Source of the DNA: Neorhizobium sp. UBA3556
GTDB taxonomy: Bacteria; Pseudomonadota; Alphaproteobacteria; Rhizobiales; Rhizobiaceae
Length of the DNA stretch: 64,000 bases
Assembly (NCBI GenBank): GCA_002376235.1
Contig: DFNX01000010.1
Coordinates: 124,001 to 188,000 of the forward strand
Direction: 5' to 3'
The translations under genes were made by a program, and so were the position numbers. Of this stretch, positions 9,030 to 16,500 are shown piece by piece; within the stretch, counting starts at the first letter, position 1, and the number at the start of each line of letters is the position of its first letter. A model generated the notes under the pieces. It did no database searches. It saw nothing but the letters and a program-made list of their open reading frames with translations, and was not told where the DNA came from.

Positions 9030-10127
9030 ATGTCCCACAATTCGTTCGGCCATCTTTTCCGCGTTACGACCTGGGGCGAAAGCCACGGTCCCGCACTCGG
9101 CTGTGTGGTCGATGGCTGCCCTCCCGGCCTACGCTTCACCCATGCCGACATTCAGGCATGGATGGACAAGCGCAAGCCCGGCCAGTCGCGTTTCGTGACG
9201 CAGCGGCGCGAGGACGATATCGTCAAGGTTCTCTCGGGCGTGATGTTCGATGAGGACGGGGAGACAATGATCTCGACCGGTACGCCGATCTCGATGCTGA
9301 TCGAGAATACCGACCAGCGCTCCAAGGATTACGGCGAGATCGCCCGTCGTTATCGCCCGGGGCATGCCGACTATACCTATGACGTCAAATACGGCATTCG
9401 CGATTATCGCGGCGGTGGACGATCTTCTGCCCGCGAGACCGCGGCCCGTGTCGCGGCCGGCGGCATTGCGCGGCTGGTCGTGCCGGGTGTCACCGTGCGC
9501 GGCGCGCTCGTCCAGATCGGCAAGCACAAGATCAACCGGAACAACTGGGACTGGGCGCAGGTAGACCAGAACCCGTTCTTCTGCCCCGATCCGGACATGG
9601 TTCCGGTCTGGGAAGAGTATCTCGACGGCATCCGCAAATCGGGTTCCTCGATCGGCGCTGTTGTCGAAGTGATCGCGGAAGGCGTGCCCGCAGGTCTCGG
9701 TGCGCCGATTTATGGCAAGCTCGATCAGGACATCGCTTCGCTGCTGATGTCGATCAACGCGGTCAAGGGCGTCGAAATCGGCGAAGGCTTTGCTTCGGCA
9801 GAACTGACCGGCGAAGAAAATGCCGACGAAATGCGGATGGGCAATGACGGCAAGCCGATCTTCCTCTCCAACCATGCGGGCGGCATTCTCGGCGGTATTT
9901 CCACCGGCGAGGCGATCATCGCGCGCTTTGCGATCAAGCCGACCTCTTCGATCCTGACGGAACGCCAGTCGATCGATGCCGACGGCAACAATGTCGATGT
10001 GCGAACCAAGGGCCGCCACGACCCCTGCGTCGGCATCCGCGCCGTGCCGATCGGCGAAGCCATGGTCGCCTGCGCGATTGCAGATCACTATCTCCGCGAT
10101 CGCGGCCAGACCGGCCGCCTGAAATAG
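9030..10127 (+). CDS. aroC: Chorismate synthase
   Basis: Converts 5-enolpyruvylshikimate 3-phosphate to chorismate, the end of the shikimate pathway, using reduced FMN. The 365-residue length is usual. The three signatures are present: GESHGPALGCVVDG near residue 14, the RPGHADYTYDVKYG stretch followed by YRGGGRSSARETAAR, and a late RHDPCVGIRAVPIGEAM. The ATG at 9030 gives MSHNSFGHLFRVTTWGESHG, the standard N-terminus. It is followed after 10 bases by ribB and is very likely in one transcript with it. Confidence 0.97.
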   Translation: MSHNSFGHLFRVTTWGESHGPALGCVVDGCPPGLRFTHADIQAWMDKRKPGQSRFVTQRREDDIVKVLSGVMFDEDGETMISTGTPISMLIENTDQRSKDYGEIARRYRPGHADYTYDVKYGIRDYRGGGRSSARETAARVAAGGIARLVVPGVTVRGALVQIGKHKINRNNWDWAQVDQNPFFCPDPDMVPVWEEYLDGIRKSGSSIGAVVEVIAEGVPAGLGAPIYGKLDQDIASLLMSINAVKGVEIGEGFASAELTGEENADEMRMGNDGKPIFLSNHAGGILGGISTGEAIIARFAIKPTSSILTERQSIDADGNNVDVRTKGRHDPCVGIRAVPIGEAMVACAIADHYLRDRGQTGRLK

Positions 10128-10137
10128 GAATTTTTCC

Positions 10138-11238
10138 ATGGCCTATGATCAGAAGTCCGTCGTTGAAGCCATCCGCGCCTTCGAGGCCGGAGAAATCGTC
10201 GTGGTTACCGATGACGACGACCGCGAGAACGAGGGCGATCTGATCGTTGCCGCCGTGCATTGCACACCGGAAAAGATGGCCTTCATCGTGCGCCACACAT
10301 CCGGTATCGTCTGCGCGCCGATGCCGCGCGAGGAAGCCAAGCGGCTCAACCTCAATGCCATGGTGGCCGAAAACGACAGCGCCCACACGACGGCTTTCAC
10401 CGTCAGTGTCGATTTCAAGCATGGCACGACAACCGGCATTTCCGCCGACGACCGGACGCTGACGGTGCGCAACCTTGCAAACCCGAATGTCGGCGCTGCG
10501 GATTTCGTCCGCCCCGGACATATCTTTCCGCTGATCTCGCGCGAAGGCGGCGTCCTTATGCGCTCCGGCCATACGGAGGCGGCGACCGACCTCTGCAAGC
10601 TCGCAAATCTGCCGCCGATCGGCGTGATTTCCGAACTCGTCAACGACAACGGCACCGTTATGCGTGGCCAGCAGGTGGCGGAGTTCGCCGTCGAGCACGG
10701 GCTGAAGCAGGTTTCCGTCGCAGACCTGATCGCCTATCGACAGCGCAAGGAAACCCTGATTCAGCTGATCTCGTCCTTCGACGTGACGACCCCGGTCGGC
10801 CACGCCAAGGCCAATGCCTATTCGCTGCCCTGGGATCCGATGCAGCATGTAGCCGTGATCTTCGGCGACATCCGCGATGGCGTCGATATCCCTGTTCGTC
10901 TCCACCTAGAAAACGTGACGCAGGACGTGTTCGGCACCGAACGTTCGGTCGAGCGCTACATGAAGATGATCGAAAAAGAGGGCCGCGGCGTGATCATCTA
11001 CCTGCGTGAAGGTTCCGTCGGCGTCGGCCAGACCGAGCACGGCCGCAAGATGCGCCAGGACCAAGAGGCCCATGCCGAGGCTCAGGCGCGTGAAAGCGAA
11101 TGGCTGGAAATCGGGCTTGGCGCGCAGATCCTGAAGGATCTCGGCATCACCTCGATCAAGCTTCTCACCCGTAGCGAGCGCCACTATGTCGGGCTTGAAG
11201 GTTTCGGCATCCGGATCGCCGAAACGGTCATCTGCTGA
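10138..11238 (+). CDS. ribB: 3,4-dihydroxy-2-butanone 4-phosphate synthase with a degenerate RibA-like C-terminal half
   Basis: A 366-residue riboflavin-pathway enzyme. The N-terminal RibB domain (about 1-205) makes 3,4-dihydroxy-2-butanone 4-phosphate from ribulose 5-phosphate and has the metal site DDDDRENEGDL, RHTSGIVCAP and the acidic loop around RSGHTEAATDL. The C-terminal half aligns in outline with GTP cyclohydrolase II, including a VRLHLENVTQDVFG segment. The zinc-binding cysteines and catalytic residues of RibA are missing: VRLHLEN stands where active enzymes have their first zinc Cys, and no CxC follows. It therefore probably provides only RibB activity. The gene is second in the aroC-ribB pair, spaced 10 bases, and ends just before an intrinsic terminator. 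Confidence 0.93.
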   Translation: MAYDQKSVVEAIRAFEAGEIVVVTDDDDRENEGDLIVAAVHCTPEKMAFIVRHTSGIVCAPMPREEAKRLNLNAMVAENDSAHTTAFTVSVDFKHGTTTGISADDRTLTVRNLANPNVGAADFVRPGHIFPLISREGGVLMRSGHTEAATDLCKLANLPPIGVISELVNDNGTVMRGQQVAEFAVEHGLKQVSVADLIAYRQRKETLIQLISSFDVTTPVGHAKANAYSLPWDPMQHVAVIFGDIRDGVDIPVRLHLENVTQDVFGTERSVERYMKMIEKEGRGVIIYLREGSVGVGQTEHGRKMRQDQEAHAEAQARESEWLEIGLGAQILKDLGITSIKLLTRSERHYVGLEGFGIRIAETVIC

Positions 11239-11278
11239 CCGCTACAATTCCGGGATTGCAACGTCTTTCGTTTCGTCG

Positions 11279-11309
11279 AATCGTCGCTCGTTGTCGGGCG
11301 ACGATTTTT
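11279..11309 (+). terminator. Intrinsic terminator after ribB
   Basis: AATCGTCGC at 11279-11287 pairs with GCGACGATT at 11298-11306, giving a 9-bp stem and a 10-base loop that runs straight into a T-rich tract (TTTTTC). It lies 40 bases after the ribB stop codon and is well placed to end the aroC-ribB transcript. Confidence 0.85.
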
Positions 11310-11321
11310 CGTGTCCGAATA

Positions 11322-11571
11322 GCGCGGATCATCTGGGACGAATGCTAGCGAGTTGCGAATATCGAGATAGCATGGTCTCGATTTCGAGGATCTGTCATTT
11401 GATTTCTTTCTGTCAGCCGTGACCGTTCCGGCGAGGAACGGGCGGCGCAAGGCAATCGGCAGATTGCGAAACGGTGTAATCGCAGCAATCTTAATCAATC
11501 TTGGATCCGAGGCGCTTTCAGTCATATCAATGCGCCCAGCGCGAAGGGATGAGAGGAGTCTGATCGAATGA
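11322..11571 (+). pseudogene. brnT: Decayed BrnT-type toxin gene
   Basis: Remnant of a BrnT ribonuclease toxin. A first piece reads RIIWDE from 11325 (BrnT N-termini have this FxWDE pattern). One extra base at about 11343 shifts the frame. The second piece then reads ASELRISR, an in-frame TAG at 11368, HGLDFEDLSFDFF, VTVPARNGRRKAIGRLRNG and VISMRPARRDERSLIE before a TGA at 11569-11571. That is a complete BrnT scaffold including the C-terminal ISMRPARRDE helix. The expected start codon position reads GCG. Start lost, one frameshift and one nonsense codon make it non-functional. It overlaps the brnA remnant by ATGA, as in intact brnTA loci. Confidence 0.8.
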
Positions 11572-11884
11572 ACATCAAGCCTCAAAAGCAGACAGAATTT
11601 TAGCCCGGCCGAGGATATTCGAAAGAGGATTGGGACGAAGTTTCAGACAATCCGCCGTGGACGGAAGAGGAAATGAAGAACGCCCGCCCCTTCCGCGAGG
11701 TCTTCCCTGAAATGGCGGAGAAGATGGAAATGCAATCGCTGCGCGCGGCCGCCCCAAGATCGAGGCGCCGAAGATTGCCGTGACGCTGAGGCTCGATCCC
11801 GATGTGCTCGACAGGTTCAAGGCTTCGGGCAAGGACTGGCGCAGTCGCATGGCGGAAGAATTGCGCAAGGCCGCCAGCCTTTAA
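11568..11884 (+). pseudogene. brnA: Decayed BrnA-type antitoxin gene
   Basis: Remnant of the BrnA antitoxin. ATG at 11568 follows GAGAGGAG and opens MNIKPQKQTEF, then a TAG at codon 12 (11601-11603). In the same frame PGRGYSKEDWDEVSDNPPW and WTEEEMKNARPFREVFPE continue, matching the BrnA N-terminal motif. A frameshift near 11750 moves the rest to another frame: IEAPKIAVTLRLDPDVLDRF, KASGKDWRSRMAEELRKAA, the ribbon-helix-helix domain, ending at TAA 11884. The gene therefore has both a nonsense codon and a frameshift. Family assignment is from recognition of the EDWDxVSDNP and LRLDPDVL patterns. Confidence 0.85.
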
Positions 11885-11904
11885 ACCTTCAGCGCTTTAA
11901 GCCT

Positions 11905-12903
11905 TCAGCGGCTGGCCGCCAGTATCTTTTCAATGAAACGGTGGGCCTGCAGCGCGTCGTGACCTGAGACCCGCAATGTCTCCTCGCCGGTAATCGAACC
12001 GATAAAGTTGCCGATCAGGGCGCGATGCATTTCGTGGCCGAAAGCCATCGGATCGGCTCCTGTGCCAATTGACTGCTCTCCTCCCACTTTTGCCACCGTG
12101 CCGTCCATGAACGCCGCTTCCAATGTGTCGCCGGATAATGTGGCCGTACCTTCACTCCCGATCAACTCGATGCGTTCCGGCAGGCCTGGATAGGCCGAGG
12201 TCGTGGCATTCAGCGTACCGATCGCACCGTTCTCGAAAGAAAACGAAGCCGCGACAAGATCCTCAGTCTCCATATTGTGAATGGGTGTGGTTCGAACGAA
12301 GGAGGAGACATCCTTGGGCGTGCCGACATAACTCAGGAGCAGGTCGATAGTATGAATGGCCTGCGTGAGCAAAACGCCACCTCCATCGCGCGCGCGCGTT
12401 CCCCGGCCCTCGACATCGTAATAGCTCTGCGGCCGCCAGTTGCGAACGGTGGCGGAAGCCCCGACCAATGCCCCAAGCCGGCCGGTGACGACCAGAAGGT
12501 CGAGCGCAAGGGCAGCTGGCCGGAAGCGGTTCTGCAGCACGACGCTCAATTTCACCCCGGCCCGCTCTGCAACATTCACGATCGCCTCTGCCCTTTCCAG
12601 ACTGATATCCAGGGGCTTCTCAAGGAGGATATGCTTTCCCGCTGCCGCCACACGTTCGACAAGTTCGAAATGGCTGCTCGGGGGTGTCAGGATCAGAACC
12701 GCGTTGATATCTGGATCGTCGAAAATCACTTCAAGACTATCGACCACCGCGATCGGATACTGCGCGGCAAAGGCTTCGCGGCGCGATGCCGTCGGGCTGT
12801 AGGCCGCAACGCATTCGACCTGTTCGGCAAGATCGAGTAATGCGCGGGCATGGTGGCCCACCGCCATGCCCAGACCAATCATCGCCACCCGCAGTTTCGC
12901 CAT
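11905..12903 (-). CDS. Gfo/Idh/MocA family NAD(P)-dependent oxidoreductase
   Basis: A 332-residue sugar- or polyol-type dehydrogenase. The Rossmann fold opens with VAMIGLGMAVGHHARALL, and the family's EKP signature is in HILLEKPLDISLERAE around residue 95. A C-terminal mixed beta domain follows with LTQAIHTIDLLLSYVG, the His/Asp region that contacts substrate in this family. I chose the ATG at 12903 because AGGAGGAG lies ideally upstream; an earlier ATG at 12933 is in frame but has no such site. The substrate is not recognisable. The gene stands alone, divergent from the trehalose/glycogen operon. Confidence 0.88.
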   Translation of the reverse strand: MAKLRVAMIGLGMAVGHHARALLDLAEQVECVAAYSPTASRREAFAAQYPIAVVDSLEVIFDDPDINAVLILTPPSSHFELVERVAAAGKHILLEKPLDISLERAEAIVNVAERAGVKLSVVLQNRFRPAALALDLLVVTGRLGALVGASATVRNWRPQSYYDVEGRGTRARDGGGVLLTQAIHTIDLLLSYVGTPKDVSSFVRTTPIHNMETEDLVAASFSFENGAIGTLNATTSAYPGLPERIELIGSEGTATLSGDTLEAAFMDGTVAKVGGEQSIGTGADPMAFGHEMHRALIGNFIGSITGEETLRVSGHDALQAHRFIEKILAASR

Positions 12904-13231
12904 GTCGCACTCCTCCTGAAATCCCGCGACCAAGACTTAGCCGGATCACTGTCGCTTTGAGATGCCGGCGGTTCATCAACGGACATCGCCCAACCGTGGC
13001 GAATGGTCGCTTGTTATGGTCCCGCTGAAATCGAACAGGAAAGCGTTTTTTTCAAGCAACCCGTGATTGCTCTTTTTCTTCAACATCTTCCGTAGAGGAC
13101 GTGGTCACCGTTAACGGACGCGCACCGGACTTGGACAATTTTATCGGAACCAGCGCCGTTGGAATGCAGTTAGTCGAAGAACTTCGTGGCTCCGATCAAG
13201 TGCCCCAACCATCAAAGGCAAGGCAGGACCG
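12904..13231. other. Divergent intergenic region before glgE
   Basis: 328 bases between the oxidoreductase and glgE starts with no convincing open frame. It must hold the promoters for both directions. The only recognisable signal is a near-match to an EcfG promoter at 13146-13171 (listed separately). The ribosome binding site of glgE is probably the AAGGCAAGGCAGGA run ending at 13228. Confidence 0.6.
13146..13171 (+). promoter_or_regulatory. Possible EcfG (general stress sigma) promoter before glgE
   Basis: GGAAC at 13146-13150 followed after 17 bases by AGTT at 13168-13171. The alphaproteobacterial EcfG consensus is GGAAC, 16-17 bases, CGTT, so there is one mismatch in the -10 element. It sits about 60 bases upstream of glgE. 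Stress control would suit a trehalose/glycogen operon, but a single near-match of nine bases can occur by chance. Confidence 0.3.
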
Positions 13232-16200
13232 ATGAACACGCGCCCTCAATTTGCATCCCGCATTCCGCTTACCGACCTGCCGCCGCAGATCTATTATGTT
13301 CATCCTCTCGCCTTGCACGGAATGGAGGCCTGGAAAGAGGCCTTTGCCCATGCCCGCGATCTCGGCTTCGACACGGTGCTCTCCGGCCCGCTTTATCAAC
13401 GCGGTGACGCCTCAGCCATTTTCACCACGCAGAGTTTTGAGCGGTTGGATCCGGCACTCGGGCTGGGAGACGATCCGGAAGAGGCAATTGCCGCGCTGGC
13501 TGCAATCGCGAAGAAGCATGAACTGAAATTCATGCTGGATCTGGTGGTCGATCAGATCGCGATGGAGCGACCCGATACCTTACGGCGGGCTGCCGATCCG
13601 CGGCTGAAGCCACAACAGATGGGCGCGCGAAAGATCGATTTTCTGACTGAAGCCCGGCATATTGAAGGCTGGCGGAAGCGGCTGGTCTTGCTGGCCGGTC
13701 TCGGGGTTGCGGGTTTCCGCTGTATCGGCATAGGTCGGGTGGCACCTGAAACCTGGCATGATCTGATCGCCCATACGCGTCGAACCAGACCCGAAACAAT
13801 CTTCGTTGCCTGGACGCCCGGCAGCGCTTTTGCCGACAGGCGGGCGCTGAAGGGAGCGGGCATGGACGGCAGTTTCTCATCGCTCGCCTGGTGGGACATG
13901 GAAGAACGCTGGATCATGGACGAGTACCAGATCCAGCGTGATCTCGGTTACCAGATTGCCTTCCCTGAGGCACCGTTCGGAAAGCGCATCGCACATGGCA
14001 CGGATGGCTGCGAGGTGCTGAAGCGTAAGGCAGTGCGGGCGTTGAAGCTCGCCTCAACCTTTACCAGCGGGCTGATGATCCCGATGGGGTTCGAATATGG
14101 CGTGGCGTTGCCGCTCGATCCGCTTTATGGCGACGGTAGAGGGTTGCGTGGATTGAAGGATCAGGGGGCCTATGATCTTTCCGCCGAAATCCGCGAGATC
14201 AACGAAGCGCCCAACAAGACCGCCGCCGGTTTCGCCCGCCGCCCGCTGAAACTGGTTTCGGCCAGCCAAGGACCGGTGGTCGGACTGTTCCAGACGGACG
14301 AGGAAGACAGCCGTGCCTCGGAAAAAATGCGGGTCCTGCTGTTGAACAGGGATCTGCGCAAGAGTGCGGCTGCCCCCTTTAACGTATTGCGCGAAGCCGC
14401 CTCTCCTTTCCTGCCACTCGTGGCCCCGGAAGACGAAACGGAAGTCTTCGACGCACGGCTGAAGCTCAAGCCCGGCGAGATCCGCATCTTTGAAGGTTAT
14501 GTTTCGGAACCGATCGTCAACGCCGTGCCGGTACCGACCGCCAACGAAGCCGCCACCACGCCGCGCCTTGCAATCGAGAAGATCACCCCGGCGGTAGATG
14601 ACGGCCGGTTTGTCGTAAAGCGCGTGGTGGGTGAGACGCTGAAGGTCGAGGCCGACATTTTTGGGGATGGGCACGATCCTTTGTCAGCCGCCCTGCTCTA
14701 CCGCTGCGCCGATGACCAGAACTGGCAGGAAGTGCCGATGCAGCTCGTGCTCAATGATCGCTGGCAGGCGGAGTTTCCGCTGAAGCGCATGGGACGGCAC
14801 GAATTTGCCGTCGAGGGCTGGAAAAATCCGTTCCAGATCTTTCGCTACGAGTTCACCAAGAAACATGAGGCAGGCCTCGACCTGAGATTGGAAATCCAGG
14901 AGGGCATCAATCTGGTGCTCGATGCGCTGGATCATGCCTCAAGCGAACAGAAACCGGCATTGCAAAAGCTGTTCAACCGGCTGACGGATGAGCAGGACAA
15001 ACAACGGGTGCAGACCCTACTTCTGCCGGAAACCGCAGAACTGATGGCCAAGGCCGATCGCCGGCCTCACCGCGTTCGATCGCAGATCATCCCCGTCGAT
15101 GCCGAGCGGACGGCAGCTAGCTTTGCCAGCTGGTACCAGATCTTTCCGCGTTCCCAGAGCGGCGATCCGGCTCGCCACGGCACGTTTGACGACGTGATTG
15201 CCCGATTGCCGGCCATTCGCGACATGGGCTTCGACGTCCTCTATTTCCCACCGATCCACCCGATCGGCAAGACCAACCGCAAGGGCAAGAACAATACACT
15301 CACGCCGGGTCCCGATGATCCGGGCAGCCCCTATGCGATCGGCTCGCCGGATGGCGGACACGATGAAATTCATCCCGAACTCGGCACATTCGAAGACTTT
15401 CGTCGGCTGGTGGATGCTGCGGGCGATCACGGGCTGGAAATTGCTCTCGATCTTGCCATTCAGGCTTCGCCTGATCATCCATGGCTGAAATCGCATCCTG
15501 GCTGGTTCGACTGGCGGCCGGATGGGACAATCCGCTACGCGGAAAACCCGCCGAAGAAATACGAAGACATCGTCAATGTCGATTTTTACGCCAAGGAGGC
15601 AGTGCCTTCGCTGTGGATCGAATTGCGCGATGTGGTGCAGAAATGGGTCGATAACGGTGTAAAGCTCTTTCGTGTCGACAATCCTCACACCAAACCTTTC
15701 CCGTTCTGGGAGTGGATGATTGCCGATATCCGCTCAAGGCACCCGGATGTGGTGTTCCTGTCGGAAGCCTTTACCAAGCCGAAGGTGATGTATCGGCTGG
15801 CCAAGGTCGGTTTCTCCCAGTCCTATACCTATTTCACGTGGCGTAACGCCAAGTGGGAACTCGAGCAATATATGCGCGAGATCACCACGGAAGAGCCCAA
15901 GGATTTCTTCAGGCCGCATTTCTTCGTCAACACGCATGACATCAATCCGGACTTTTTGCAGAACGCGCCGCGCCCTGCCTATCTAATCCGCGCAGCGCTC
16001 GCCGCCACGCTATCTGGCCTGTGGGGCGTCTATAACGGGTTCGAGCTTTGCGAAGGTCGGCCGGATGCCAAGCGCAAGGAATATGCGGATTCGGAGAAGT
16101 ACGAGATCCGCGCCTGGGATCATGACCGACCCGGCAACATCAAGGGCGAAATCGCGCTCCTGAACCGCATCCGCCGTGAGAACCCGGCGCTGCATTCTCA

Positions 16201-16486
16201 TCTCGGCCTGCAGCTTCTGACCGCCTGGAACGAGAATATCATGTTCTTCGAGAAGGCGAGTGCTGGCAGAGAAAATGTTCTGCTGATCGCCATCAATCTC
16301 GATCCCCATAACGCACACGAAGCGGATGTCGAAATTCCGCTCTGGTCGTGGAACCAGCCCGACCATGGATCGCTTCAACTGGAAGACCTGATCGCCGGCA
16401 ACCGGTTCACCTGGACAGGAAAGATCCAGCGCCTGCGGCTCGATCCGCAGGCAGGCCTGCCGTTCGCCATCTGGCGCGTCAGATAA
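13232..16486 (+). CDS. glgE: Maltose-1-phosphate maltosyltransferase with an extra inactive N-terminal GH13 domain
   Basis: GlgE transfers maltosyl units from alpha-maltose 1-phosphate to the non-reducing end of alpha-1,4-glucan. At 1084 residues it is about 400 longer than the classical enzyme. The C-terminal part (from about 450) is a complete GlgE: a beta-sandwich N-domain, then the GH13 barrel with nucleophile Asp816 in FRVDNPHTKPFPFWEW and acid Glu845 in FLSEAFTKPKVMYRL. The extra N-terminal part (1 to about 420) is another GH13-like barrel, but where active enzymes have FRxD it reads FRCI (residues 162-165), and the acid position reads FVAWTPG, so it looks catalytically dead. First gene of glgE-treS/mak-glgB; treS begins 14 bases later. 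Confidence 0.93.
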   Translation: MNTRPQFASRIPLTDLPPQIYYVHPLALHGMEAWKEAFAHARDLGFDTVLSGPLYQRGDASAIFTTQSFERLDPALGLGDDPEEAIAALAAIAKKHELKFMLDLVVDQIAMERPDTLRRAADPRLKPQQMGARKIDFLTEARHIEGWRKRLVLLAGLGVAGFRCIGIGRVAPETWHDLIAHTRRTRPETIFVAWTPGSAFADRRALKGAGMDGSFSSLAWWDMEERWIMDEYQIQRDLGYQIAFPEAPFGKRIAHGTDGCEVLKRKAVRALKLASTFTSGLMIPMGFEYGVALPLDPLYGDGRGLRGLKDQGAYDLSAEIREINEAPNKTAAGFARRPLKLVSASQGPVVGLFQTDEEDSRASEKMRVLLLNRDLRKSAAAPFNVLREAASPFLPLVAPEDETEVFDARLKLKPGEIRIFEGYVSEPIVNAVPVPTANEAATTPRLAIEKITPAVDDGRFVVKRVVGETLKVEADIFGDGHDPLSAALLYRCADDQNWQEVPMQLVLNDRWQAEFPLKRMGRHEFAVEGWKNPFQIFRYEFTKKHEAGLDLRLEIQEGINLVLDALDHASSEQKPALQKLFNRLTDEQDKQRVQTLLLPETAELMAKADRRPHRVRSQIIPVDAERTAASFASWYQIFPRSQSGDPARHGTFDDVIARLPAIRDMGFDVLYFPPIHPIGKTNRKGKNNTLTPGPDDPGSPYAIGSPDGGHDEIHPELGTFEDFRRLVDAAGDHGLEIALDLAIQASPDHPWLKSHPGWFDWRPDGTIRYAENPPKKYEDIVNVDFYAKEAVPSLWIELRDVVQKWVDNGVKLFRVDNPHTKPFPFWEWMIADIRSRHPDVVFLSEAFTKPKVMYRLAKVGFSQSYTYFTWRNAKWELEQYMREITTEEPKDFFRPHFFVNTHDINPDFLQNAPRPAYLIRAALAATLSGLWGVYNGFELCEGRPDAKRKEYADSEKYEIRAWDHDRPGNIKGEIALLNRIRRENPALHSHLGLQLLTAWNENIMFFEKASAGRENVLLIAINLDPHNAHEADVEIPLWSWNQPDHGSLQLEDLIAGNRFTWTGKIQRLRLDPQAGLPFAIWRVR

Positions 16487-16500
16487 GGGAGGAATGCGCC

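Noticed and set aside
11184..11585. 133-codon open frame on the minus strand
   Set aside because: It covers the ribB end, a terminator and the brnT remnant in antisense and shows no protein-like features.
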